In this document: piece by piece, positions 12,637-24,000 of the stretch
Numbering within the stretch: the first letter of the stretch is position 1
How the letters are laid out: the number at the start of each line of letters is the position of its first letter
From: Acestrorhynchus altus
Taxonomy: Eukaryota; Chordata; Actinopteri; Characiformes; Acestrorhynchidae
Length of the DNA: 64,000 bases
Direction: 5' to 3'
NCBI GenBank assembly: GCA_034509495.1
Contig: CM067522.1
Coordinates: 3,343,268-3,407,267 of the forward strand
Notes under the pieces: generated by a model
Told to the model about the DNA's origin: nothing
The model's database searches: none
What the model saw: the letters and a program-made list of their open reading frames with translations, nothing else
Program-made: the position numbers and the translations under genes

Positions 12637-12742
12637 GTAGGTAGAGTGGACAGGTAGAGTGGACAGGTAGAGTGGAGAGGTAGAGTGGACAGGTAGAGTG
12701 GAGAGGTAGAGTGGAGAGGTAGAGTGGACAGGTACAATGGGA
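12637..12742. repeat. 13-bp minisatellite
   Basis: About eight copies of caggtagagtgga or gaggtagagtgga; the first base alternates between C and G among copies. Confidence 0.9.
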
Positions 12743-14340
12743 TTCATGTACATACACCTTATATTACATCCCTCTATGAATCACTTTCAACTGTAACGGA
12801 GCCATAATATCACAGCTTTATGGGAATTAAACTAATAATAACTGTGCCAATGTTACTTTGCTTTGCTTTGCTGCTGAAGGGTCCTGTGTTCTGGTGCCCT
12901 CATGTGGAGCTGCTTTGATACTGTCAGGCTAATTACTTTTACAGCCCTAATATAATATATAAAATATTGCATATTAACAGTTTAAATACAGTATTACTAT
13001 ACTTTTACACACCTGATTGGAGTGTATGATTGCTTCTATGACAATTTATATAAATGATATTGTGTACATAGGTTGAACATATAATACATTAATATCATAT
13101 ATAAATATTTATGACATATATTTTCAGTTATTTAAAGAGCAAAGTACCCAGTGGATTGTTTGAAGCTGAATTCAAACACGTTTAAGGTATGGACCTCAAA
13201 TTTCACTACATCAGGCTACAATGTGAATATAAGATAATATCAAAAATACAACATTTCAGAGTTTCTTTTTTTAAATGTTACTAAATATTACTTTAATTCT
13301 AGTATAAATTTTCCTTTCATATCATAATTAATTCATTAAACCTTTATTTAACCAGGAGCGCCCATGAGATTAACATCTCTTCTTCGAGGGAGACGTGGCC
13401 AAGACAGCACCCCATTACAGGTGAGAAAGAGGAACTGGTAGAGAGACACATAGAACATATAGATCTCTATTTATATTCTTTACATTAAGTGATCACAGTA
13501 GCCATCTGTTACATTGTATAAATGACAGACCAACAGAAATTCTCCAGAATTGAACTAAAGAAATGCTTATTTATGGGATTTATTAAAATGTATAAACATT
13601 ATTGAAATTGCCTGTAAAATGACACACATTTATTTATTTGTTTATTTAGATTTTGGATTTGAATTTTTTTTTATTTATTTTCATTTTCCTGAGCTATAAT
13701 CCACACAGATTAACAGCAAAACATTAAAGGCTTGAAGTATTTCATTTCACATTTAATGAATATAAATATCAGTTCAGCTTTTAGAGTTTAGATCCTTTTT
13801 AAATGCGCCTGTAGTGCCCAATATCAATGGACTGGTTTTTCTGGTGTGAATGACCACACACTCTAGACACTGACAGTCCTTTTCAAACACAACATCTTAA
13901 AGAGTTTAAACGTCCTCCTGCAGGACAGAAGATATTGCCCCAAATCTCCAGCTACTAACAGTTTGAACAAAGCACATTAGCACCAGAGACTCTAACTTGA
14001 GATTTTCAGGCTGTTCTTTCTTCACTCTCCTGGGTTTCTTATCAACAATGCATTCGGGAGTATAATTCAGACTGTTGTCATTATGGCCCAGTGGGAATGA
14101 ACAGATCCAGATTCACCAAAAATATGAAATACTGCTGGACAAATACATTTTTGGAATGATTTAATCATCAGAAAACAAGCAGTTCTTCTTTGGCGCAAAC
14201 TGGAAAAGAAGCAATTTACAAGAGCACTCCTGATTTCTGGTCTTCACACTTCACCCAAAAAAGTTTGTGTGGCAGGGTATCAAAACCAGCTGCTCAAAAA
14301 TTGATCATATATCTGATTTACATCCTGTGGTAAATATCAC
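12743..14340. other. Intergenic upstream of FAM219A
   Basis: AT-rich. A dispersed repeat end (tttatttaaccaggagcgcc) lies at 13335-13435; an inverted relative occurs at 21780-21842. No gene supported. Confidence 0.5.
13335..13435 (+). mobile_element. Dispersed repeat end (TTTATTTAACCAGGA family)
   Basis: Reads tttatttaaccaggagcgcc, aacatctcttcttcgaggga, gacgtggccaagacagcacc. The 21780-21842 segment is the reverse complement of the same family (cctcctggttaaataaagtg). Class unknown. Confidence 0.5.
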
Positions 14341-14345
14341 TCTGC

Positions 14346-14510
14346 GATCTGGATTGTGGGTGGAGCTGTCCTGTAAGAGATGTTTGAGATGTTGGGGAAC
14401 CCTTTCTGAGTGCTCTGCTTAAAGCCCAAGCCCAGTAAGGTGATGTAGAATTGGATCTGAACCCCTGAATCCTGAGATCTGGATTGTTGGTGGAGCTGTC
14501 CTTTAAGGGA
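14346..14510 (+). repeat. 35-bp direct repeat, 130 bp apart
   Basis: A segment beginning gatctggattgt and ending gagctgtcctntaag occurs at 14346 and again at 14476 with three or four differences. It lies just upstream of the FAM219A first exon. Confidence 0.8.
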
Positions 14511-14559
14511 AGGTGCTGTCCATGGTGCTGAAAGCCGGCGTTGGCTTGCGTGCGTTGTT

Positions 14560-14767
14560 TGCCCCCATCTGTCATGAGGTTGGGTGGAGCCATACCACCC
14601 CTCCACCCCTGAACTGGGGGGCACATGCAACCCCCCCCCCCCCTTCCCCACACACACACACACACATACACACATACACACCCACCCCCACGGAAGTGGG
14701 CGGTTCAGCACTGTCTCTCAAACCGAACCGCTGGGATGAAGGAGAGCAGGGAACGGTGTCGGGGCTG

Positions 14768-14822
<55 letters not shown>

Positions 14823-14866
14823 CGAGAGAGAGAGAGAGAGCGAGAGAGAGCGAGAGAGACAGAGAC

Positions 14867-14907
<41 letters not shown>

Positions 14908-14944
14908 TCCAGGGCGGGTTCGGGGGATCCAGTCGATCGCAAAG
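14560..14944 (+). promoter_or_regulatory. FAM219A: FAM219A 5' UTR / proximal promoter (inferred)
   Basis: The interval directly before the start codon. It holds a C-run at about 14630, CA repeats at 14645-14690 and 14769-14808, and a GA-rich tract at 14807-14906, then 38 bp of unique sequence before ATG. No TATA box was recognised. The transcription start cannot be placed by eye, so the split between promoter and UTR is unknown. Confidence 0.35.
14769..14906. repeat. Compound (CA)n(GA)n microsatellite beside FAM219A start
   Basis: About 20 CA units pass directly into about 100 bp of GA with GAGC and GACA interruptions. It ends 38 bp before the FAM219A start codon, so it is probably transcribed in the 5' UTR or forms the core promoter. 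Confidence 0.95.
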
Positions 14945-15001
14945 ATGATGGAAGAAATCGACCGATTTCAGGTCCCGACCGAGGCGGAGATGCAGGCCCT
15001 G
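14945..15001 (+). CDS. FAM219A: FAM219A coding exon 1
   Basis: Encodes MMEEIDRFQVPTEAEMQAL; donor gtgagtgaa follows CTG in phase 0. Two adjacent ATGs occur; the first is chosen to match the family start. The frame stays open upstream to 14513. Confidence 0.92.
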
Positions 15002-18000
15002 GTGAGTGAAGGGCGGGATCCTTTGATATGGGGCTCTTTGATGTGGGGGCCTTTGATGTGGTTGGGTGGGACTGGTGTGTTGATGTGTTTGATTAGACCA
15101 GTTTAAAGGGCTGTGCATCCTGTTTACCCCTGGACGATGATCTCCAGCTTCATAGTGGAATTCTTCGTTCCACCTTAAATGGTGCAGCAGTTCCATTCGG
15201 GCGCCTGCATTTAAGGTGGAACGGAAAATTCCACGACGAAGCTGGAAACCAGACCCCGGCGATCTGCTACCGACCACCGGTGTTTGATGGTCTCAGATCA
15301 TCAACTCGAAGACCATCCAAGCCACCTGAGATGCTCCTGGACCTACAGCCACGGTGAATCCAGGATGCCAGTGTCTGCTGCGTCTGTGAAGCTGGGTGGT
15401 GGGTGTATATACAGTATGATTGATGAGGGTTCAGTGGAGGCCTGGTGCACACACTTCAAATGAAGGTTCTTCAGGGCTTCTTTAGTAAAGGACATGGTTC
15501 TGTATATTGTGTATAGAGCTAGGAGCACCTAAAAGAACTCTTCGTATGAGGATTGATGGAGGAAGTGCTGTAGGGAAAATGGTTCTATGTAGCACCAAAA
15601 TGGGTTTGATTGCTGTCATAACAGAAGAACCTTTTGTGGTGCCATATAGAACCCTTGGAATTACAATAGACCGTGGAAAACTATCTGTGAAAATCCATAT
15701 TTCATGGTCTGCTTCGAAGTTGGGTTCCTGCAGATTTACTATGATGCTGTGAAGTTTTTTTAGGGTTTGGAGAGTCCAAAACCCTGTGAGCCCACTGCAC
15801 AACCCCACTTCTCGTGGCTATGGATACTAGAATACTATTTATTAAAAATCCAAGCTCGAGAGGAACGTTCACAAGTTCCCCAGTTCCTTAATTCGCAGGG
15901 CCCTATGCAACGTGCTTACTGTATGACCTTAATATGGAAGCTTAATACAGATCCATTAATTGATAAGTTGAATGAAAGCAAAGTTGATTTTCTGTCTCTT
16001 CTTTCTGTAAGAAAATATCGATACATACAGTTCTATGCTTTGGGTTACGACTTTATACCCAACATCCTGCTGTTTCAGGGCTGCCTCATGCCAGGATACT
16101 CAGGATCTGAGTAACCTACAGACATGATACACATATCATAACAAACCCATCATATAAAACCAGTATGGACCTATCTAATTACCATTGACCTGTCCTCAGC
16201 TGTCCCAGTTCAGAAAACAGCTAAAATCCTATTGCATTTTATCCCAAAAGATAGAAATTATTGTGTTAAATGTTTGATCAAAACATGGTCAGATTCATAC
16301 AAATCATATATAAGAGTAGGCCAGGATCTGAAAAGAACAACATCTAACACGTGTGACTGTCTCCTGTAAATACTTTGTAATTTCAGGTGAATAAATGCTG
16401 ATCAAACTGTCAAAGAATCGTGACCCTTATGTTGTAATGCGAACCATGTGACCTGACCCTTGTCAATACAGCGTTAATGGCTTCACTCCAAAAACCCTTT
16501 TATCACCCTTGTTTTTAATGTTGCATTTCACAGAAGCTCCACTCACTATAAAAGTCATAAAGTGCTTCAATTGTTCTTTCTAGAACCTTTATATGACATG
16601 TGAAGATTGTTTACACTATAAGAAAGTTGGTGCAGTGACTAGCTACAGCCAATCAGAGCACAGTATACAAATGAGGTGGAGTAATACAACATCAAAAAGC
16701 CTGCACATTGTCGTGCTTTCTCTGCTCCCAGCAGACCCGATTCAACATTTATTTCAAGCCATCGAGTTGGACATACATTTGGGAGTCTACTCAGATAATG
16801 TCCACGTGGAGTCTGTACGGGTTGCCCAACTGGGAACCAGAACATTTTGTCAGTAAGTTCCATGTTGATTCCACATATGGATGCCCACCTGGGTCAAATA
16901 TGGGTGCCGTCTGGATTGTCAACTGCAGATTGGATCCTAGATGGAAGTAGGGTGGGCTATAAGAATGGGGTCAATTTGGAAAGCCCAGCTGGTTCACACC
17001 TAGCCCAGTTTCACTCAGGTGCATGTTGGAGGGGAAACATGTTTCAACATCTCATGTTTTTTCATAACAAAACTCATTTTTTGGAGAGCAGACATATCTT
17101 GAGCTCCTTCTGCTGAAAAATGTTCTAATTTGTGTGGTCATGTAATGTGTACTGTGAAGGGTACAATGATCTGACAACTGTGAGAATCATGTAATATAAA
17201 CTCGATATGTGTAGGGAGCTTGTGAGGAGCCCATTATCCTTCACTGAGATCTTGGATCATGTCTTTCGGCAGTTCACAGGTTGCCAACCAAGCCAGCAAT
17301 GAGCAAAGGCCGGTGTGCTGAAGCAAGGGTGTGTTAAAGTGTGTGTTAAAGCAGGGAATCCTCTAAAACGTGCTGGGCATGGGGGCGCCAGGACTGGGTT
17401 CAAGAAACCCTGATTTTGGATATAGATTTTTGCTCCAACACAACTCTCTGCTCACAGGGGTATGACCATCTGATGGGCCTGGGTCTGCTCTGAGCAATCA
17501 TTAAAGGAAAGTTTTTTTTGGCAGACAGAAGTGGTTCTACCCAAGAATGAACCTTTTTGGTGTATCAAAGGATATCTTTAAAGTATTTTGTCACGAGCTG
17601 AGAGGCTTAGAGATATTTGGCGGGTCTGTCGAGGAGAGAGACGTGGGAGGGTCAAGATCAGTCGGTTCAGTCCGATGAGAGTTACATGAGAATGAGAAAC
17701 AGGAGGTCAGGCTGAGCAGGAAGGTCTAATAAACATGACAAACTTCGGGTCACAAGTGCTTCAGCCAATATGGGCTGGATGAACCCGTTCGACTGTTCAT
17801 TCGACAGCTCTGACAGTTGACAAGACGTATGCCTTTAATTACATAAAGGCTGAACCTTGAAAGCACTGTCTGAGAGATAAGCTCCACCCTCAGTTAGAGG
17901 AGGAATATTGGTATAGATGGGCATCAGGATAATATCAGCAGGAAATTATGGATAGGATATCTGAGGGAAAATAGAATATATCCATTCTGATCCAGTAAAG

Positions 18001-21000
18001 ACATGGTTAGCTGTGTTTCTTCTTGTGGGATAGGAGGCCGAGGGGTTTGAGTAGACGGCACACGATATCCCCTGTTTAGTGCTTATCTCAAGTGAAGAGA
18101 TTCCATTAAAACAGCTCCTCAAGCTTAGTGTTTTTTAAAGAGGACATTGAAGCCATGTTGCTTTAATGAAATATAAAGGTCTGCTGTACGGTCAGGTCAT
18201 CCACCCCATCCATTCAGGCGTGTTTATTTCATCAGTCTTTGCATCAACAGTGAAGGACAGTTTCTCAATATGTAACCGATTGCTTGATTAATAACCTGGC
18301 TGACTCCTTTTCCCTCTCTTTAGGACCCAGCCTCATCTACTGCCTCTGAGGCGGACTCGGACACAAGAGAGAGCGAGCCGGCCACCCTCAACTACAAACC
18401 CTCTCCTCTGCAGAGGAAAATAGGTATGCTGCCTTGGAGATCTTGCTTGGTTCTACAGCACTTACCAAATTGCTTTTGTACTACAGTGTAACATTCAGTG
18501 CCATAGACTGGTGCTTGAATGTTTGCAAACCCCGTACATGTGACCAGATCAAACCAAGACAAAAATATTACACTCGCTGATTTATTTATTGGGGAAAATG
18601 ATCCAATATGTGAACCTTTACGATTAGCAGGTCATCTGACGGCGAAATTAGAATCAGGCATTTTCAAACCATGGGAGACAATCAGGTGTGAGTGGGCACC
18701 TTGTTTTATTTAAAGAACAGGGATCTATCAAAGTCAAGATCTATCTTCACAGCATTTGTGTGGAAGTGTATCATGGCACGAACAAAGAAGATTTCTGAGG
18801 AGCTCAGAAGAAGAGTTGCTGATGCTCATCAGGTTCGAAAAGGTTGCAAACCTCTAAAGAGTTTGGACTCCACCAATCCGCAGTCAGCCACCAGTCAACT
18901 CCCCAGGAGTGCTCCACCATCAAAGATCACACCAAGTGCAGGATGTGTAATAGTCTGCGAGGTCATATAGGAACCCAAGGTTACTTCTAAAGAAATAAAT
19001 GCCTTTTTCAAACCGATTAATGCTAATGTTCATGAGTCTGCCATCAGGAGAACACCAATGAACAATAATGGCATGTGTGGTGAGATTACATGGAGAAACC
19101 TGCTGCTCTCCAAAAAGAAAGCCAGAGGGCTAATGGAACAAAGTTTTGTGGACAGATTAGACCAAACTAGATCATTTTGGCTTATATGAGAAGCATTATG
19201 TTTGAAGTAAGGAAAACACTGTTTTCCAGCATAAGAACTTTATCCCATCTATGAAGCATGGTGGTGGTAGTATCATGGTTTGGACCTGCTATGCTGCATC
19301 TGGGCCAGCACAGCTTGCCATTACTGATGAAACGATGAATTCTGAATCATACCAGCAAATTCAAAAGGGAAATGTCAGGACATCTGTCAGTTGAGCTGAA
19401 TCTCAAGAGAATGTGGGCCATGCAGCAAGACACACGTTTCAAGACACAGCTAAGCACACAAGTCCTTCTACCAAAGAATGTTCAAAGAAGAATAAAGCTA
19501 ATGTTTTGGAATGACCAAGTCAAAGTCCTACTCTTAATCCAACAGAAATGTTGGGGGAAGGACTTGAAGCAAGAGTTGAAGCTGTTTTCCATGGAGAACT
19601 TGGTTCTCTTGATCTTCTAAAGGCTTCTTTTGAGCACCACTGGATTTTAGTTCCTAAGTAGCAAGTCTTGTCTGCAGTTTATAAGCTGGCTTGCTCCAAA
19701 ATGTAGACCACTGTCACAGACTTACAGACTTCCCTCACCTCTATAGACTCTTGATTGGATTTGGGTGTGTATGGGGTGTTGAGATGTTTTAGGCCCATAG
19801 AACTGCTTTAGCACCCCAGGATTAGCTGAGATACCCTCAGGATTAGCTCTGAGTTCACAAAGAAGATGGTAATCGTGTGTTTTGTTTAGTTAGGGTGTTT
19901 CCATTTCTCTACAGCCTTTTCTGGTAAAGTATTTAAAGAGTAATTCCTGATTGCAGCTTTAATTAGTTACTGTATTTGCAGATTTACAGACTGTATTCGG
20001 ACACTGATTTTACAGGCTTTCCATTAACTGGATCGTTTTTCTGCAGAGAAACAGAGAGAGATGGCCAGGAAGGGTTCGCTGAAGAATGGCACGACTGGGA
20101 GTCCTGTCAATCAGCAGCCCAAGAAGAACAACGTCATGGCCAGAACAAGGTATGATCTGAAATTTATGGTGGGATTATTTTGGGAATTTCGAATTAGTCC
20201 CAGCATGTTCCTCAGGGATGCAATGGCAGCAGTTCAAAAAAGAGGCAGTGGCTGACTTCACATGTATCGGAGGAAGCGTGTGCTTTTCTTCACCCTCCTA
20301 GTGTTGAGAGCATTGTATGTGTGATAGGGGGAGAGTCCTAGTGGGGTTGGGTTATTGGCACTTCCAAATTGGGATGGAAAACTGGGATGAAAAACATCTA
20401 GTTATTACTGTTTTGTTGTACTGATTAGAAGATTATGTAGGGAATTACATTTATATTCAAAATGAAACACAAATATGAGTCTGCACACAAAAATAATAAA
20501 CTATTTCTTACCTATAAACATAAATGTCACGAAAGGTCATTCAGTCATTGTTCATCGATTTTATTAAATGAAACAAGCAAACTTTTAATACATCAGTTCA
20601 AAACATGGATGTAATTTGGTTTTATCTATACATTTTAAAGGTGTGTGTCAGCAGAAAGGTATATAATTACAATAATGCTTTATATATTTAAAAATAACTG
20701 GTTTCATGATAATACACTCGCACAACAGGACAATTTAAAATGCACTTTTTAATGTTTAGAATATAAAGCATTTAAGTGTTGGAGCAATGTTTTAAGAATG
20801 GAATTAAAAAAAAGATTAAAACTAAGATATTAAAAAATATTGTTTTGTCCATTTCTATCAAATCTATGAATTGTTCATTACACGTCCCCGAGGACTGAAC
20901 TTGGCATCTTGGTCTGAGATTGTAATCCTACTTCAGTACTGATCCCAAGTTCAGTCCTCAGTGATGCCACAGCCATCTGTAGAGAGAGCGTAACTCAGCT

Positions 21001-24000
21001 CGCTCTCTCCGGGTGGGTAGGATGACCTTCCCTGTCCTCTCCCCCATCACTCAATGCATGGGATTCTGAGCTGATGTAACACAATAAGCAGTTTGTTATC
21101 TTCTCCAAGGGCGTTCAGCTGTCCAGTAATTTTGCGTTAGCCAGCCTGACCCTTGCAGTACTGGTAGCATCGTTTGGTTGGGGGATTCCTAACCAGTAGG
21201 TGGGAATTGAACCTGAAATAACTAAAACTTGAGAGGAGACTGGACCAAAATGTCCAAAAAAAAACAAAAACAGAGAAAAATGGCCTTAATGGATTGTAAG
21301 TTGCATCATTCAAAGGTTTGGCAAAAAATGTGATCATAATAAAACCTGTCTAAATTTTGCAGTTTGGAAAGCACTTGTTTAAACAACGTTTTGAAGTGTT
21401 TTCGATTTTGAGGACGTTACTTACATGCATGCTGAGACCTCTCTTCTTCACCGATTAGAGCCAGTGTATCACAGTTTAATATCTAATTCATAGTCTCACA
21501 ACGAAGTGTTCTTCATGACCTGGTCTACAGAGAGAGCAGTATGGCTAATCTAACTTCACAGCTCTGTTGGATAAGCTCCTTTCAAGGTACCTAAGATTCA
21601 CGTAGAATTGGACAGAAAAGCTTTTTCATGGAATAATCTGGAGAGCAAACTGTAGGGAACTGAATTGTGTTTGTATTAGAGAATTGACTCCGTGTTTTGA
21701 ATGTGTTTATGGAAATTATTTATTTGTTTGATATGCTTGATTTGAATATTAAATATTATTCATGTAAATTCCTGTAACTGGAAATTGGGTCTCAAAAAAG
21801 AGATTTTAATCTCAAGGAACCTCCTGGTTAAATAAAGTGTGTAGGAATATTACACAAAACCTACATTTAGCCAAATTATTTAAAATAATGGTCTAAAATA
21901 TTATTATGAAACTTGCATTTCATAAACCCTGCAATAAATATACAACAAAACCAGTTAATTTAAAACATAATATTAGGGTTAGTGCTGTAGACAATATGTC
22001 AGTCTTCTTCTTTCTGCTGCTCCCTTTAGGGGTCGCCACAGCGGATCATCTGCCTCCATCCTGCCCTATCCTCTGTCTCCTCTACTGTTACACCAACCAT
22101 CTCCATGTTCACCTTCACTACATTCCATAAACCTTCTCTGAGCCCGGCAGCTCCATCTCCAGCATTCTTTGTCCGATATATCCACTATTCCTCCTCAACA
22201 CATGTCCAAATCATCTCAACCTGGCCTCTCTGGCTTTATCTCCAAACTGCTCCACCTTCATTGTCCCTCTGATCTGCTCATTTCTAATCTTGTCCATCCT
22301 CGTCACTCCCAATGAACCTCAGCATCTTCATCTCCACCACCTCCAGCTCAGCCTCCTGTCTTTTAGACAGAGCCACAGTCTCCAAACTGTACATCATAGC
22401 AGGTCTCACTTCTGTCTTGTAAACCTTCCCTTTCACTCTTGCTGCTCTCCTTCTATCACACATCAGCCCTGACACCCGTCTCCACCCACGCCACCCTGCC
22501 TGCACCCTCTTCTTCACCTCTTTTCTGCACTGTCCATTGTTCTGGATGGTTGACCCAAGATATTTGAAGTCATCCACCTTTACAACTTCTACTCCTTGCA
22601 TCTTCAGCCGTAGCTAAAACCTTTTGGAGAAGAGCTTTCAAAATTTGCATGGTGGACTCGATGAATCTGCCTGAATTTTTAGCTACAAGTGAAAAATATC
22701 AGGTTGCATCTTGAACTCAGTTTTTAACATATTAATTGTTTCTTCTCTCCTCAGGCTGGTGGTTCCCAACAAAGGCTACTCCTCTTTAGACCAGAGCCCA
22801 GATGAGAAACCATTAGTAGCTCTAGACACAGACAGGTAGGCTACGGTCAATTTTTCATTTGTGTGTTTAACCGCAGATGTCCAAGTTGACCCCCTGTCCA
22901 TTTGTTCCCTAGTGATGATGACTTTGACGTGTCCAGATACTCTTCGTCGGGATACTCCTCGGCTGAGGTGAGGTCACTAAGGGAACAGGTACCTATAACA
23001 CACTGAGTAACCAAATCCACGTCATGTCACGAACATCACAGGGGTGTCCTTGTTCCCCAGTCTGCTTCGCACCCCATTATTCCATCATAACCTGTGCAAA
23101 CATTCCAGTTTACTCTCAAAGCACCAGCGGTATCCAGTGTTGCAGTGTTAACCAGTAAACAACCATTTCCTCCACACAAAAATACATATCTTCCACTGAA
23201 CACCCTGTTTCTGATATCACCTGATATCATTACCACTGTTCCCACCACTCAGTCCTATGTTCACCATCACTCATTGGGGGATTTACACTGATATTGATAC
23301 GTGTTGCTCATTTTATACCAAGGATAGTGAAGATCACTCTCAGTTACTTCTACAGCTGTAGATTTGATCTGCAGCATTAATCGGCTGCATATATAAACAC
23401 AGAAACACACAGCTTCCTGATCTAGCTGATGCCAGTACTTAGATTTTTTCTAACATACACAATGGCTGTAACTGAAATGAATCCGCTCTGAAATTTCCAT
23501 TTCAGGGCACTAATGAGTGTCCCAGAGTGTCCAAATATAAAAACTATAGTCTCCCACAATTCGACGGTAATTTATAGTAAATTGTAGTTCACTTTATGAG
23601 CCGAATATGGACCAGAATGTAACTGTGAGTCTCATTAATAATCGGAATGAATAGAGCCAGCTGTGGTGTTTAGGGAACCAGCCTTGTTACTGGAAGGTTG
23701 TTGGTAGGACATGACTGAAGTGCCCTTGAGCAAGACACTGAACTCCCCAGCTGCTGCCCGAGTGCTGAGCATCGGGCTGCCCACCGCTCTGGGCATGTGT
23801 GCTCATTGCCCCCTGGTGTGTGAAGTCACCGGTGTGTATGTGTGTATCACTGTGTGAAGATGGGTTAAATGCGGAGGATTAATTCCTGTGTGTGGGTTAA
23901 AAAAGTATAATTACTAAAACCAGTGATTGTTACGAGCCACTGGACGATGTGAAGGTCAGCTCTTTGTCATGAAACATTCATTAATTTGTTTGTAACAAAC

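Larger units (their letters stand above)
15002..18323 (+). other. FAM219A intron 1
   Basis: 3.3 kb, GT-AG, with a good pyrimidine tract (tccctctctttag). It contains the hairpin element at 15144-15245 and a GGTTCTATATAGAACCC-type repeat at about 15450-15760. The remainder shows no gene. Confidence 0.85.
20150..22754 (+). other. FAM219A intron 3
   Basis: 2.6 kb holding repeat relics: a SINE-like copy (20215-20395), a possible further dispersed repeat (20935-21130), a TTTATTTAACCAGGA family end (21780-21842) and an RTE LINE 3' end (22003-22617). Acceptor tctctcctcag. Confidence 0.85.

Noticed and set aside
12405..12742. CRISPR-like array
   Set aside because: Contiguous tandem units with no spacers, in a vertebrate genome.
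14572..15277. Long - strand frames (up to 190 codons) opposite FAM219A exon 1
   Set aside because: Mostly translated CA/GA microsatellite (Ser-Leu and Cys-Val repeats); no conserved domain.
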